A DNA stretch of 64,000 bases. Origin: Variovorax beijingensis (GTDB taxonomy: Bacteria; Pseudomonadota; Gammaproteobacteria; Burkholderiales; Burkholderiaceae_C). Shown piece after piece: positions 1 to 10,953 of the stretch. The notes under the pieces are model-generated. The model was not told the origin of the DNA. It saw only the letters and a program-made list of their open reading frames with translations, and ran no database searches. Location: the NCBI RefSeq assembly GCF_007828835.1, contig NZ_VIVL01000010.1:124001-188000 (forward strand), read 5' to 3'. The first letter of the stretch is position 1, and every line of letters begins with the position of its first letter. The position numbers and the translations under genes were made by a program.

Positions 1-3000
1 CTCATGAGCTTGAGCAGGCTGCGCGCCGCGTTGCGCGTGAAGGGCAGGCTCGCGTCGCCGCCCGGCAGCGCGGACTCGGCCGCCTGCAGTGCGCGGACAC
101 GCTTTTCGAAGCGCTGCGCCCATGCGGCGTTCTGGTAGCCGGTGAGATGGCGGCGCGCATCGGCGAGCAGCGCTTCCAGCGGACGCTCGTCGGCTGGCTG
201 CATCTGCGCGTCCATCGGCGCGGCGCGCAGCTGGTCGAGCGCCGCGGCATTTCCAGCGGCCAGCCGGCCCAGCGAGAACGCCGACTGGTTGGCCGCCACG
301 GCCACGCCGTTGAGCTCGATCGCATGCATGAGCGCCTCGAGGCTCAGGGGCACCAGGCCGCGCTGCCACGCATAGCCGGTCGCAACGATGTTGGCGGCCA
401 GCGTGTCGCCGAGAAACTCCTCGGCCAGGCTCTGCGCGTCGAAGGTCTCGACCTGTTCGTCGCCCGCGACGAAGCGCATCTTCGCGAGCAGCAGGTCGAC
501 GTGCAGCTCGGCATCGGGGTTGCGCAGCGACTCGGCCACCGGAATCTCGTGGATGTTCGCGAGCACGCGCGTGCGCCCGTGCCGCACGGTCTGCAGCGCG
601 TCGGCCGAGGCGCCCACCACCACATCGCATGCGAGGATGGCGTCGGCCTGCTGCGTGTCGATGCGCACCTGGTTCAGCCGCTCGGGCGTGTCGGCCAGCC
701 GCACGAAGCTCAGCACCGCGCCGCCCTTTTGCGCGAAGCCCATGAAGTCGAGCACGCTGGCCGACTTGCCTTCGAGGTGCGCGGCCATCGCGATCACCGC
801 GCCCACCGTCACCACGCCGGTGCCGCCCACGCCGGTCACCAGCAGGTCGTACGGACCGGTCCATGCGTGCGGCGCAGGGTGCGGCAGCGCCGCCACGCGG
901 TGCAGGAAGGCATCGCGCCCGGCCGCCAGCGCCCCGCTCTTGCGGCGCAGCTTGCCGCCGGTCACGCCCACGAAGCTGGGACAGAAGCCCTTGGCGCAGG
1001 AGTAGTCCTTGTTGCAGCTGGTCTGGTCGATCTTGCGCTTGCGGCCCATCGGCGTCTCGTGCGGCAGCACGGCCACGCAGTTGCTCTGCACGGTGCAGTC
1101 GCCGCAGCCTTCGCACACCGCTTCGTTGATGAAGAGGCGCCTGGGCGGATCGGCCAGCTCGCCCTTCTTGCGGCGGCGGCGCTTCTCGGCGGCGCAGGTC
1201 TGTTCGTAGATGAGCACGGTCACGCCGGGCATCTCGCGCAGGTGGCGTTGCACCTCGTCGAGCGCGGCGCGGTCGTGGAATTCGGTGCCGTGCGGAAAGC
1301 GATTCCTGATGGCGTCGTACTTGCCGATGGCATCGCTCACGACCACCACCTTGGCCACGCCTTCGGATTCGACCTGCCGCGCAATCGCATCCACGCTGAT
1401 GACGCCGTCGACCGGCTGGCCGCCGGTCATCGCGACCGCGTCGTTGAACAGGATCTTGTAGGTGAGCGTGGCCTTGGCCGCGACGGCCTGGCGGATGGCG
1501 AGGTAGCCCGAGTGGTAGTAGGTGCCGTCGCCCAGGTTCTGGAACACGTGCGGCGTCTTTGTGAACATGGCGTGCGAGATCCAGTCGACGCCCTCGCCGC
1601 CCATCTGGATGAGGCCCGCGGTGCTGCGGTCCATCCAGTTGGCCATGAAGTGGCAGCCGATGCCCGCGCGCGCCGTCGATCCCTCGGGCACCTTGGTGCT
1701 GGTGTTGTGCGGGCAACCGGCACAGAAATACGGCAGGCGCTTGACGGTGTCGCTCGCGTTGCCCAGCAGCTCGGGCGGCGTGAAGTCGCGCACGTGCTGC
1801 AGGTGGTCGCCCAGGTCGTGGTTGTCGGGAAAGTGCGCGGCCAGCCAGTGCGCGACCAGTTCGATGAGGCGCGAGGGGCGCAGCTCGCCAAGCGCGGACA
1901 CCAGCGGCAGGCCATCGCGGCCGTGCTTGCCCACGAGCACCGGGCGCGCATCGGCCGGTGCGTTGTAGAAGATGTCGCGCAGCTGCGTCTCGACCACCGC
2001 CCCCTTCTCTTCCACCACGAGGATCTCGCCGAGCCCCTGCGCGAAAGCCTTCAGGCGCGTCTGCTCGAGCGGAAAGCTCAGCCCCACCTTGTACAGCCGC
2101 ACACCGGCGCGCGCGAGCTGTTCGGGCGAAAGCTCGAGCCGGCGCAGCACTTCCATCAGGTCATGGTGCGCCTTGCCGCAGGTGACGATGCCGACCTTCG
2201 CATGCGGGCTGACGATGACGTGGCGGTCGATGCTGTTGCACCGCGCGAATGCGGCCACGGCGGCAAGCTTGTCTTCCAGCCGCGACTCGATGCGCAGCGA
2301 CGGCAGGTCGGGCCAGCGGTAGTGCAGGCCGTCGGGCGGTGCGGCGTGGCCGGTGGCGGCACGCACGGCATCGGCGTCTGCCCAGGCCGCGACGCGCGCG
2401 TTGACGGCGTCGAGATCGACGGTGCCCGCGCTCTCGACGATTTCGGACAGCGCCGCCATGCCGACCCATGCGCCCGAATAGCGCGACAGCTCGTAGCCGT
2501 ACAGCCCGAACTCCAGGTACTCGGCCACGCTGGCGGGCTGCATCACGGGCATGCGCCAGGCCATGAAGGCGTGGTCGCTCTGGTGCGGCATCGACGACGA
2601 CACGCAGCCGTGGTCGTCGCCCGCCACCACCAGCACGCCGCCATGCGGCGACGAGCCGTACGCATTGCCGTGCTTGAGCGCATCGCCCGCGCGGTCCACG
2701 CCCGGCCCCTTGCCGTACCACATGGCATACACGCCGTCGACGGTGCGCTCGGGGTCGGACTCCACGCGCTGCGTGCCCAGCACCTGCGTGGCCGCAAGCT
2801 CCTCGTTCACGGCGGGCACGAAGCGGATGCCGGTTTCCTTGAAGCGGTCGCCGGCCTTCCAGATAGCCTGGTCGACCATGCCCAGCGGCGAGCCGCGGTA
2901 GCCGCTGACGAAGCCCTGGGTGTGCAGGCCACGCGCCGCGTCGCGCCGCCGCTGCATCGCCAGGATGCGGATCAGCGCCTGCGTGCCGGTGATGAAGACG

Positions 3001-3080
3001 GCGCCGGCATCGGCCCAGAGGTTGTCGGAAAGCTGGTAGTCGGGCCGCTGCAGCGCGGTGGTCTTGTGGGGGGCGTTCAT
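1..3080 (-). CDS. Indolepyruvate ferredoxin oxidoreductase, fused, 3' end off window
   Basis: Cytosolic thiamine-pyrophosphate enzyme that oxidatively decarboxylates aryl-pyruvates (from aromatic amino acid transamination) to acyl-CoA. The reverse strand is open from the ATG at 3080 to the window edge (about 1026 codons). The N-terminus (MNAPHKTTALQRPDYQLSDN) and the early block GLHTQGFVSGYRGSPLGMVD are typical of the fused form. Near residues 650-690 there is a ferredoxin-like cysteine cluster (CEGCGDCTVQSNC, then CNKDYSCAKGFC), followed by a gamma-type domain (VTGVGGTGVVTVGAV). The fused family is usually about 1150-1190 residues, so roughly 140 C-terminal residues are missing. It diverges from the AsnC regulator at 3173, which probably controls it. 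Function is confident from family motifs; substrate preference is not shown by the sequence. Confidence 0.92.
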   Translation of the reverse strand, partial: MNAPHKTTALQRPDYQLSDNLWADAGAVFITGTQALIRILAMQRRRDAARGLHTQGFVSGYRGSPLGMVDQAIWKAGDRFKETGIRFVPAVNEELAATQVLGTQRVESDPERTVDGVYAMWYGKGPGVDRAGDALKHGNAYGSSPHGGVLVVAGDDHGCVSSSMPHQSDHAFMAWRMPVMQPASVAEYLEFGLYGYELSRYSGAWVGMAALSEIVESAGTVDLDAVNARVAAWADADAVRAATGHAAPPDGLHYRWPDLPSLRIESRLEDKLAAVAAFARCNSIDRHVIVSPHAKVGIVTCGKAHHDLMEVLRRLELSPEQLARAGVRLYKVGLSFPLEQTRLKAFAQGLGEILVVEEKGAVVETQLRDIFYNAPADARPVLVGKHGRDGLPLVSALGELRPSRLIELVAHWLAAHFPDNHDLGDHLQHVRDFTPPELLGNASDTVKRLPYFCAGCPHNTSTKVPEGSTARAGIGCHFMANWMDRSTAGLIQMGGEGVDWISHAMFTKTPHVFQNLGDGTYYHSGYLAIRQAVAAKATLTYKILFNDAVAMTGGQPVDGVISVDAIARQVESEGVAKVVVVSDAIGKYDAIRNRFPHGTEFHDRAALDEVQRHLREMPGVTVLIYEQTCAAEKRRRRKKGELADPPRRLFINEAVCEGCGDCTVQSNCVAVLPHETPMGRKRKIDQTSCNKDYSCAKGFCPSFVGVTGGKLRRKSGALAAGRDAFLHRVAALPHPAPHAWTGPYDLLVTGVGGTGVVTVGAVIAMAAHLEGKSASVLDFMGFAQKGGAVLSFVRLADTPERLNQVRIDTQQADAILACDVVVGASADALQTVRHGRTRVLANIHEIPVAESLRNPDAELHVDLLLAKMRFVAGDEQVETFDAQSLAEEFLGDTLAANIVATGYAWQRGLVPLSLEALMHAIELNGVAVAANQSAFSLGRLAAGNAAALDQLRAAPMDAQMQPADERPLEALLADARRHLTGYQNAAWAQRFEKRVRALQAAESALPGGDASLPFTRNAARSLLKLM

Positions 3081-3115
3081 GCCCGGAATTGTTCTGCCGC
3101 ACCCCGAGTAAGTGT

Positions 3116-3152
3116 TTCTTCAATACACTGGCGCAGACCCTTGTTTGAAGAA
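3116..3152. promoter_or_regulatory. Inverted repeat in divergent promoter, candidate AsnC operator
   Basis: TTCTTCAA (3116-3123) and its exact reverse complement TTGAAGAA (3145-3152) are spaced 29 bp centre to centre between two divergent genes. AsnC/Lrp proteins usually act on such AT-rich dyads beside their own gene. The repeat is seen; its role is inferred. Confidence 0.4.
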
Positions 3153-3172
3153 GAATCCTCTCGGAAACCGCG

Positions 3173-3691
3173 ATGAACGTTGATTCTGTTTCTCTTGACG
3201 AGCATTGCCTCAAGATCCTTTCTGCACTGCAGCACGACGGGCGGCAGACCGTGCAGCAGATTTCCGAGGCCGTCGGGCTCTCGCCCACACCGTGCTGGAA
3301 GCGCATCCGGGAGATGGAGGCCGCCGGCGTGATCCGCGGCTACACGGCCTTGATCGACCCCGAGCTGGTGGGCCTGCATGTGTCGGCCGTGGCGGAAGTG
3401 AACCTCGATCGGCACAGCGAGGCGATGGTGCAGCGCTTCGAGGAAGTGGTGGCCGCGTGCCCGCAGATCATCCGCTGCGTGTCGGCCACCGGGCCGGCGG
3501 ACTACATCCTCAACGTGACGGTGCCGGACATGAAGCACTACGAGCGCTTCCTGCACGAAGTGCTCTTCAGCCTGCCGGGCGTGACGCACGTGCGCTCGAG
3601 CATCGTGCTGCGCGAGATCAAGTCGGAGGTGGCGCTGCCGCTGGGCCACCTGCTCGGCGCGAAGACGGGCGCGGCGGCTTCGCGGCGCTAG
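3173..3691 (+). CDS. Lrp/AsnC family transcriptional regulator
   Basis: 172-residue DNA-binding regulator. Residues about 8-60 form the AsnC-type helix-turn-helix (LDEHCLKILSALQHDGRQ... ISEAVGLSPTPCWKRIREME), and residues about 68-150 form the ligand-binding RAM domain (CVSATGPADYILNVTVPD). The length is normal for the family. It is transcribed away from the indolepyruvate oxidoreductase across 92 bp, so the natural reading is a local sensor of an aromatic amino acid or keto acid. The protein ends with a short Ala/Arg-rich tail. No regulator-specific ligand can be read from the sequence. Confidence 0.93.
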   Translation: MNVDSVSLDEHCLKILSALQHDGRQTVQQISEAVGLSPTPCWKRIREMEAAGVIRGYTALIDPELVGLHVSAVAEVNLDRHSEAMVQRFEEVVAACPQIIRCVSATGPADYILNVTVPDMKHYERFLHEVLFSLPGVTHVRSSIVLREIKSEVALPLGHLLGAKTGAAASRR

Positions 3692-4147
3692 ACGGCGCGT
3701 GCGCCCGGCAGCCCGCCGGGACCACCATGCACCACCGGCGGTCGACGCAAGCACCCTGGAGCGCGCCGCGCGTTCGTCACCGGGAGGCGGTCCGTGCGGA
3801 ACGGCGCCGTGCGGCCGGCGAGCGCACAGCCCGCTGCGCATTGGCCCCTCGCGGGCTCTGGCAGCGGACCATCGGAACCCGCGCTTGCACGGATCGCGGG
3901 TCCTCAGGCCGAGTCGCGCCTTCCGGCGGCGCCGCCCCATCGGCAGGCCCTCGCCGCTCGCCTTCCCTTCCAAGCGCCCGGCGCACGGACCGGAACACCG
4001 CGCAAATGCGAGCGACCGGACATCCGGGCAGTGAGCGCGCTGCATGCACAGGCGTTGCCGGCCTGCGCAACTAGCACATTGCGCAGTGGCGACATCCGCC
4101 TGATTCCTCAACGATGCACAGCCCCGCTTTCCGCCGAGGAGCCTTCC
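3692..4147. other. 456-bp non-coding spacer before pabAB
   Basis: GC-rich stretch between the AsnC gene and pabAB. Several frames stay open, but none has a recognisable product; the in-frame extension upstream of the pabAB start is Arg/Ala/Pro-rich and lacks amidotransferase homology. The 3' end holds a dyad (4064-4085) and a GAGGAG ribosome site. Confidence 0.6.
4064..4085. promoter_or_regulatory. TGCGCAA-N8-TTGCGCA dyad upstream of pabAB
   Basis: Two perfect 7-bp arms (TGCGCAA at 4064-4070, TTGCGCA at 4079-4085) lie 62 bp before the pabAB start codon. The size and position suit an operator for a dimeric repressor or activator. The cognate protein is unknown, and the arms do not match the lux box found before luxI. 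Confidence 0.4.
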
Positions 4148-6311
<2,164 letters not shown>

Positions 6312-6319
<8 letters not shown>

Positions 6320-7175
6320 CGCACAGGCCAACCGCCGCGGAATCCTGCTCATGCTGGTGGCCATGGGCTGCTACGTGCTCAACGATGTTTTCGTGAAACT
6401 GGCAGCGCAGAGCCTCCCGCCCGGGCAGGTCCTGGCCATGCGCGGCGCATTCGCCACCCTCTTTGTCCTGGCCCTCGCCCGCGGGACACGCGCCGGCTGG
6501 CGCACGGCACTGAGGCCGATCGTCGGCGTGCGATGCGGGCTCGAGATCACGACCGCCCTCAGTTCCGTCGTCGCCCTGTCGCTCGCGCCGCTCGCCACGG
6601 TCAGCACGCTCATGATGACCGCGCCGCTGATGATTGCCGCCACTGCGATGGCGCTGCGATGGGAGCCTTGGCATGGGGGCCGGCTGCTCGCCACCGCGGC
6701 GGGATTCGCCGGCGTCCTGCTGGTGACCCAGCCGTCCGCGCGGTCCGAGGTCCCTGCAGCCGGCCTCGCCTGCGCGTTGTTGTGTGCCGCCTCGCTCGCC
6801 GCGCGCGACCTGGTGACGCGGCGCATTCCCGCCACGGTCCCGTCGTCGATCATCGCCGTGACGACCACGCTCGTCGTATGCCTGGCAGGCCTGCTGCTGG
6901 GTCTCGTGGAAAGCTGGGCGCCGCTCACGCGCCACGAGCTCGGCATGCTCGCTGCGGCGGCGGGCTGCGCGGCACTGGGCAACTTCGCGCTCATCGTGGC
7001 CTGCCGCGGCGTCGATCTCTCGGTCGTCACGCCCTTTCGCTACAGCCTGATCGTCTGGGCCCTGCTGTGGGGATACGCGATCTGGGGCGACATGCCGCGC
7101 CCCGAGGCCGCCGCCGGCGTGGTCCTGATTGTCGCGGCCGGTGCCTTCACCATCCGGGCGGCGCGCCGTCCGTGA
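6312..7175 (+). CDS. EamA/DMT family permease
   Basis: 287-residue inner-membrane protein with about ten hydrophobic segments in two repeated halves, the layout of EamA drug/metabolite transporters. It begins GILLMLVAMGCYVLNDVFVKLA and contains the conserved P(L)x(A/V)-rich second half. Its ATG lies inside the end of pabAB (ATGGCTAG overlap), so the two are translationally coupled. The coupling suggests that it exports a product of aminodeoxychorismate metabolism, but the substrate cannot be read from the sequence. Confidence 0.85.
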
Positions 7176-7289
7176 GCGAACCGCCGGGTCCCCCGCCTGC
7201 GGCGGGACGGCCCCGACAATCGATCTGCCCCACGACAGCAGTCTGCGAGGGCGACCGCCCCAAAAAACGAAGGCCTCGAACCGCCAGCC

Positions 7290-7305
7290 CTATCAACTCT
7301 GACAG
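7290..7305. promoter_or_regulatory. Lux box upstream of luxI
   Basis: CTATCAACTCTGACAG: arms CTATCA and TGACAG are complementary at 5 of 6 positions around a 4-bp spacer. The centre is 64 bp before the luxI ATG, the usual place for a LuxR-type activator site overlapping the -35 region. Such CTGTCA/TGACAG dyads are known for the TofR/BraR/CepR group. Confidence 0.7.
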
Positions 7306-7361
7306 TGTCCCCGGTGTGCGTCATCAGGCTGTAATGCGGCCTCATTCAGCGAGGTGACCTC

Positions 7362-8024
7362 ATGGAGATCATTGCGGGAACGATCGATTCTTTCTCGGCG
7401 GACGTGCTGTTCGACATGGCACGCTACCGGCACGAGGTTTTCGTCGAGAAGCTGGGCTGGAAACTCCATACGCGCGGCCGGCTGGAACTCGACGAATTCG
7501 ACCGGAAGGACACCATCTATCTGATCGCACGCAATCCGGACGGTGAGATCGTCGGCACGAGCCGCCTGTTGCCCACGCACCGGCCCTATCTTCTGGCCAG
7601 CGTCTTCCCGCAGCTGCTCGGCGACACGCCGGCGCCGTGCTCGCCCGACATCTGGGAACTGTCGCGATTCGCCGCCGGCGACGGCACGCGGCTCGGGATG
7701 GGCGGGGATCCGCATGGATGGTCGCTCGCGCTGGACATGCTGAGCGCCGCGATGCGGACCGTCGCCAAGGAGGGCGGGCGACGGCTCATCAGCGCCTCGC
7801 CTCTGGGCATCGAGCGCATCCTGCGTCGCACGGGCCTGTCCGCGCACCGTGCAGCACCGCCAGTGCGGGTCGACGGCCAGCTTCTGTTCGCCTGCCTCAT
7901 CGATGTGGACAAGAACTGGTGTCCGCACCGGAACCACCACGCCGACGGGACCGGCCGGGTCGCCCGCCGGCCTGCGGGCGAAGCGGCCGCTGCCATCCAT
8001 TCAATTCAGGAGCCCGAGTCGTGA
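7362..8024 (+). CDS. LuxI-type acyl-homoserine lactone synthase
   Basis: 220-residue cytosolic enzyme that makes an N-acyl-homoserine lactone from S-adenosylmethionine and an acyl carrier. Invariant LuxI residues are visible: R in ARYRHEVFVEKLGW with the F and W, the DEFD acidic pair, R in GTSRLLPTHRPYLL, and the E/R pair in WELSRFAAG. The overall sequence resembles the BraI/TofI/RhlI branch. GAGGTGA precedes the ATG, and a lux box lies 57 bp upstream, so autoinduction is expected. The 3' end overlaps luxR tail to tail by 24 bp. The acyl chain length cannot be predicted reliably. Confidence 0.93.
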   Translation: MEIIAGTIDSFSADVLFDMARYRHEVFVEKLGWKLHTRGRLELDEFDRKDTIYLIARNPDGEIVGTSRLLPTHRPYLLASVFPQLLGDTPAPCSPDIWELSRFAAGDGTRLGMGGDPHGWSLALDMLSAAMRTVAKEGGRRLISASPLGIERILRRTGLSAHRAAPPVRVDGQLLFACLIDVDKNWCPHRNHHADGTGRVARRPAGEAAAAIHSIQEPES

Positions 8025-8708
8025 AGCGAACGCCGCGGCCGAGCTCTTGGTGGCAGCACCCAATCTCGCCATTGCATTCCTCAGATGGAAATCGACCGTG
8101 GGCTTCGAGATGCAGAGGATGGCCGCGATTTCGTCGCTCGTCTTGCCATCGCCCGTCCAGCGCAGCACCTCCACCTGCCGCTTCGTCAGCGGTTCAATCC
8201 CCGCGAGCGGGCCGCTCAGGAGGCGGCAGAACGCGCGGTGGGCGTTATTCACCAGCCACTGGAGCGAGTGGTCCTTGGCGCGCATCTCCGCGGCCGTCAG
8301 CGGTTCGCCCGAGCGGGCAAGCGACAGCATGCCGACCCGCGCGTCGGGCTCGAAGACCGATTGCGCCCAGCCGACGCGCAGGCCGAAAGAGCGCGCCTCG
8401 TCCCACATCTGCGGCGCGTCCCGGAAGACTTCGTTGCTCCAGACCACGGGCACCCCGCTGTGCACGCCGTGGGCGACGGTGGGATCCACCTGGAGATATC
8501 CCGCACTGATGTACCGGCGGCGCCATCGCTCATCGTAGGTGCTGAAAATCAAAGTCTTCGGCCGGGTGAAGGGCACGAGGGTGCGCAGCCCGTAGGCGCA
8601 GTGCTCGAAGCCGAGGTGCCTGGCTGCCACGCTGACCTGCGCGAGCACCTGGGATGGTTCGCTGGCCTCGTTCAACCGACCGAGAACATCTTGGGTCCAC
8701 TCGTTCAT
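8001..8708 (-). CDS. LuxR-type quorum-sensing regulator
   Basis: 235-residue receptor-regulator. The autoinducer-binding half has the conserved aromatic/acidic pocket (W-R-Y-I-S-A-G-Y-L-Q-V-D-P, then PVVWSN), and the C-terminal 60 residues form the LuxR/FixJ helix-turn-helix (LTKRQVEVLRWTGDGKTSDE, then SKPTVDFHLRNAMARLGA). The start at 8708 (MNEWTQDVLGRLNEAS) gives the family's normal length; a longer frame upstream is Arg/Pro-rich and looks non-coding. It converges on luxI with 24 bp shared, so the transcripts can form antisense pairs. Its likely targets are the lux boxes at 7290 and possibly 11922. Confidence 0.93.
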   Translation of the reverse strand: MNEWTQDVLGRLNEASEPSQVLAQVSVAARHLGFEHCAYGLRTLVPFTRPKTLIFSTYDERWRRRYISAGYLQVDPTVAHGVHSGVPVVWSNEVFRDAPQMWDEARSFGLRVGWAQSVFEPDARVGMLSLARSGEPLTAAEMRAKDHSLQWLVNNAHRAFCRLLSGPLAGIEPLTKRQVEVLRWTGDGKTSDEIAAILCISKPTVDFHLRNAMARLGAATKSSAAAFASRLGLLN

Positions 8709-9016
8709 AGGTGCACTTCCTGCGTCGTCGGCACCCCCACCTTTTTCGCGGGCGCGATCCACGCTCCCGCGGCGCAGCCCGGCAGGCGGCCCAGCCGCCT
8801 GAACCGACCCGCGCTGCGCCGGCCTGCGGCGTGCGCGTGGCGGTCGTTCAGCGCGCGATGGAGGCAAGGGTGCGACAGTTTAGGAGCGCCTTGCGGTGCC
8901 CGGAGGCAAAATTCACCACCATTTCTGCCAATTTCGCGAGCCTGCCTTCGCGCACTGGCGCGGTGCGGCCCAGGGTCGGGAGATTACGGATCGATCCCCT
9001 ACGTTGGCTTCTCACG
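8709..9016. other. Divergent spacer between luxR and AraC regulator
   Basis: 308 bp carrying the promoters of luxR (leftward) and the AraC-type gene (rightward). I found no lux-box-like dyad, no repeat and no convincing small gene in it. Frames that stay open are Arg/Ala-rich. Confidence 0.5.
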
Positions 9017-9997
9017 ATGCACAAGGTCTGGCTGCTGCTGCTTCCCGGCTTCCTTCTTCTCGACGTCATCCGCATGCTCGCGGTCTTCAAGGCCGCCAAT
9101 GCCGCCTTTCGCCGGACGCGCAACAAGCTCGCCGGCTACGACGTGCGGCTGGCCTCTGCCGCGGGCGGCCAAACCCTGAGTTCAAGCGGCGTGGCACTGT
9201 CGACAGGTGCATTGCCGCAACGGCTCGTCGGGCGGGCGAGCACGCTCTTCATCAGCGGCGAACCCGTTCCGGGCGCGGCCGAGGCGGCAGGCGCGCAGCG
9301 CCTGCGCGAATGGCTCTCCAGGAACCGACGGCGTCTGAAGCGCTGCGCCGTGCTGGGCGCGCAGGCATTGCTGCCGCCTGCCCCGGAGGCCCGCGTCGTG
9401 CGGCGGCAGGGGCGTGCCGCGCCGCCGGCCCTGCGCTGTGGCGGGCAAGGACCGGGCCTGTTCGCGGCCGGCATGAGAATGCGCAGCTGGCGCGTCATCG
9501 AACCGGGCCAGGGCGCCGATCTGGCGCTGTCCTGGATCGAAGAGGACCGGGGCGCCGCGTTTGTCGAGACACTTGCCTCCCGCCTGCCCGGACCGCGCAG
9601 CCGTCGCCGCGGCATGCTGCGCCGTCGCCGCTTGCCGCTCGAGCCGCCCGCGCCCGACGCGCGGATCGGCGTGCTGCACCAGTGGATCGCGGCACATCTG
9701 CAAGAGAAGCTCAGCGTCGCCCGATTGGCACGGGAGGTCCACATGTCCACGCGCTCCTTCGCGCGTTACTACGAACGCGCGACGGGTCTCTCGCCCGGGC
9801 GTGGCGTGCAGCAGATCCGACTCGACACCGCCCGTCGCCTGCTCGAGACGAGCACGCGCCCCCTCAAGGCCGTCGCCGCGCAGTGCGGCTACGGATCACA
9901 GGAGGTGATGCGAAGAGCCTTCGTCCGCGACCTGCAGATGACGCCGCGCGAATACCGGCGCCGCCACACGGCGATGAAAGCGGCCGGCGCGGCCTAG
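9017..9997 (+). CDS. GlxA-like AraC family regulator
   Basis: 326-residue regulator. The N-terminal half resembles the DJ-1/PfpI-type domain of GlxA regulators (VWLLLLPGFLLLDVIRMLAVF; then YDVRLASAAGGQTLSSSGVAL). The C-terminal 100 residues are the two-helix AraC DNA-binding domain (VARLAREVHMSTRSFARYYE; PLKAVAAQCGYGSQEVMRRA; ending DLQMTPREYRRRH). The middle region is unusually Arg/Pro-rich and lacks the usual catalytic cysteine context, so the sensor domain is probably divergent. It lies between luxR and the partition genes; its target is unknown. The start was chosen at the conserved MHKVWLLLLPGF. Confidence 0.82.
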   Translation: MHKVWLLLLPGFLLLDVIRMLAVFKAANAAFRRTRNKLAGYDVRLASAAGGQTLSSSGVALSTGALPQRLVGRASTLFISGEPVPGAAEAAGAQRLREWLSRNRRRLKRCAVLGAQALLPPAPEARVVRRQGRAAPPALRCGGQGPGLFAAGMRMRSWRVIEPGQGADLALSWIEEDRGAAFVETLASRLPGPRSRRRGMLRRRRLPLEPPAPDARIGVLHQWIAAHLQEKLSVARLAREVHMSTRSFARYYERATGLSPGRGVQQIRLDTARRLLETSTRPLKAVAAQCGYGSQEVMRRAFVRDLQMTPREYRRRHTAMKAAGAA

Positions 9998-10031
9998 CAG
10001 GACCCTGTCCCGCCACCGGGTGTCGAGCCGC

Positions 10032-10047
10032 GCCGGCCAACGCCGGC
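10032..10047. terminator. Possible bidirectional terminator hairpin
   Basis: GCCGGC-CAAC-GCCGGC in the 54-bp gap between two convergent genes (AraC and parB). There is only a weak T-run (ATTGCTATT) after it, so a factor-independent role is uncertain. Confidence 0.35.
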
Positions 10048-10051
10048 ATTG

Positions 10052-10951
10052 CTATTCCTCCGTGGCCCAGCACACCAGCTGCAAGTCCGCCAGCGGCAGC
10101 ATGGCGCGCGTGCCATCGCCGAAGCGGACTTCGCCGACGTTGCCGTCCTTCGCCTTGATGCGCAAGGACCCGCGCCGTCCTCCATGCTCGACCACCAGCA
10201 CCGTGCGGCCGCCGCTGATGATCCTCGGGATCCCGTTTCCGGGCGGCGGCGCCGCCGAGCCGCCGACGGGCTCGGGCGATTGCGGGCGGCTCCTGGTCTG
10301 GACACGTCCGATCGGGGCGCCCCGCGCGATCAGTTCTTGGAGTTCCTGCGGGCGATCTCGCGCGACGGCCACCAACTGGTAGAGCACCCGCACATCCGCG
10401 CCGAGCCGCCCTTCCTCCACCGCTTCCCGCAACTGCCGCGGTGCGTCGCTGAGCCGCGCGGCCTCGGTGATGAAGGAGCGCGGTTTGCCCAACCGGCGCG
10501 CGATCTCGGCGCGCGAATGGCCTTCCCGTTCCCGCTCGGCGATGAAGGCCGCCAGATCGAACGGCGACATGTCCTCGCGGTGCAGGTTCTCCGCCGCTTG
10601 CGCGAAGGGATCGACCCGCGGGTCCACGAACGCCGGAACGCAGGACAGGCCGGCCCGGCGCGCCGCGCGCACCCTGCGCTCGCCGCGGTTGACGATGTAC
10701 CGATCCGCGTGCTCTGGATGGCAGCGCAGGGACACCGGCTCCAGCACGCCATGCTGGCGGATCGATTCGGCGAGTTCCTCGATGCGTTCGCCCCGCATGC
10801 GACGGCGCGGCTGGCCGGGGTCGAAGTCGATGCGTTCAAGCGCCACCTGTGTCGGTGCGCCTGGGCCCGCAGGGGCGGCTTCGACCGTGAGCAGATCGGC
10901 CGCCCTGAACTGCGACAGCGCACTCAGGTCCAGGCCGTCGGGCGCCCTCAT
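10052..10951 (-). CDS. parB: ParB/KorB-like partition and regulatory protein
   Basis: 299 residues. The N-terminal ParB/Srx-type domain has IDFDPGQPRRRM, IRQHGVLEPVSLR and the RGERRVRAARRAG box with ENLHREDM. A helix-turn-helix follows (SRAEIARRLGKPRSFITEAA). The last 50 residues (TVLVVEHGGRRGSLRIKAKD, then a hydrophobic end) match the SH3-like dimer domain of KorB from IncP plasmids, so the protein may be both a centromere-binding protein and a global repressor. It starts 2 bp after the parA stop. I did not see a KorB operator (TTTAGCSGCTAAA) near it. The 20-bp palindromes at 29.4 kb and 57.4 kb are candidate sites. Confidence 0.9.
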   Translation of the reverse strand: MRAPDGLDLSALSQFRAADLLTVEAAPAGPGAPTQVALERIDFDPGQPRRRMRGERIEELAESIRQHGVLEPVSLRCHPEHADRYIVNRGERRVRAARRAGLSCVPAFVDPRVDPFAQAAENLHREDMSPFDLAAFIAEREREGHSRAEIARRLGKPRSFITEAARLSDAPRQLREAVEEGRLGADVRVLYQLVAVARDRPQELQELIARGAPIGRVQTRSRPQSPEPVGGSAAPPPGNGIPRIISGGRTVLVVEHGGRRGSLRIKAKDGNVGEVRFGDGTRAMLPLADLQLVCWATEE

Positions 10952-10953
10952 GC

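Noticed and set aside
147..3176. 1009-codon plus-strand open frame
   Set aside because: It is the antisense of the indolepyruvate oxidoreductase gene; its translation is His/Arg/Ala-rich with no domain, while the reverse strand has full family motifs.
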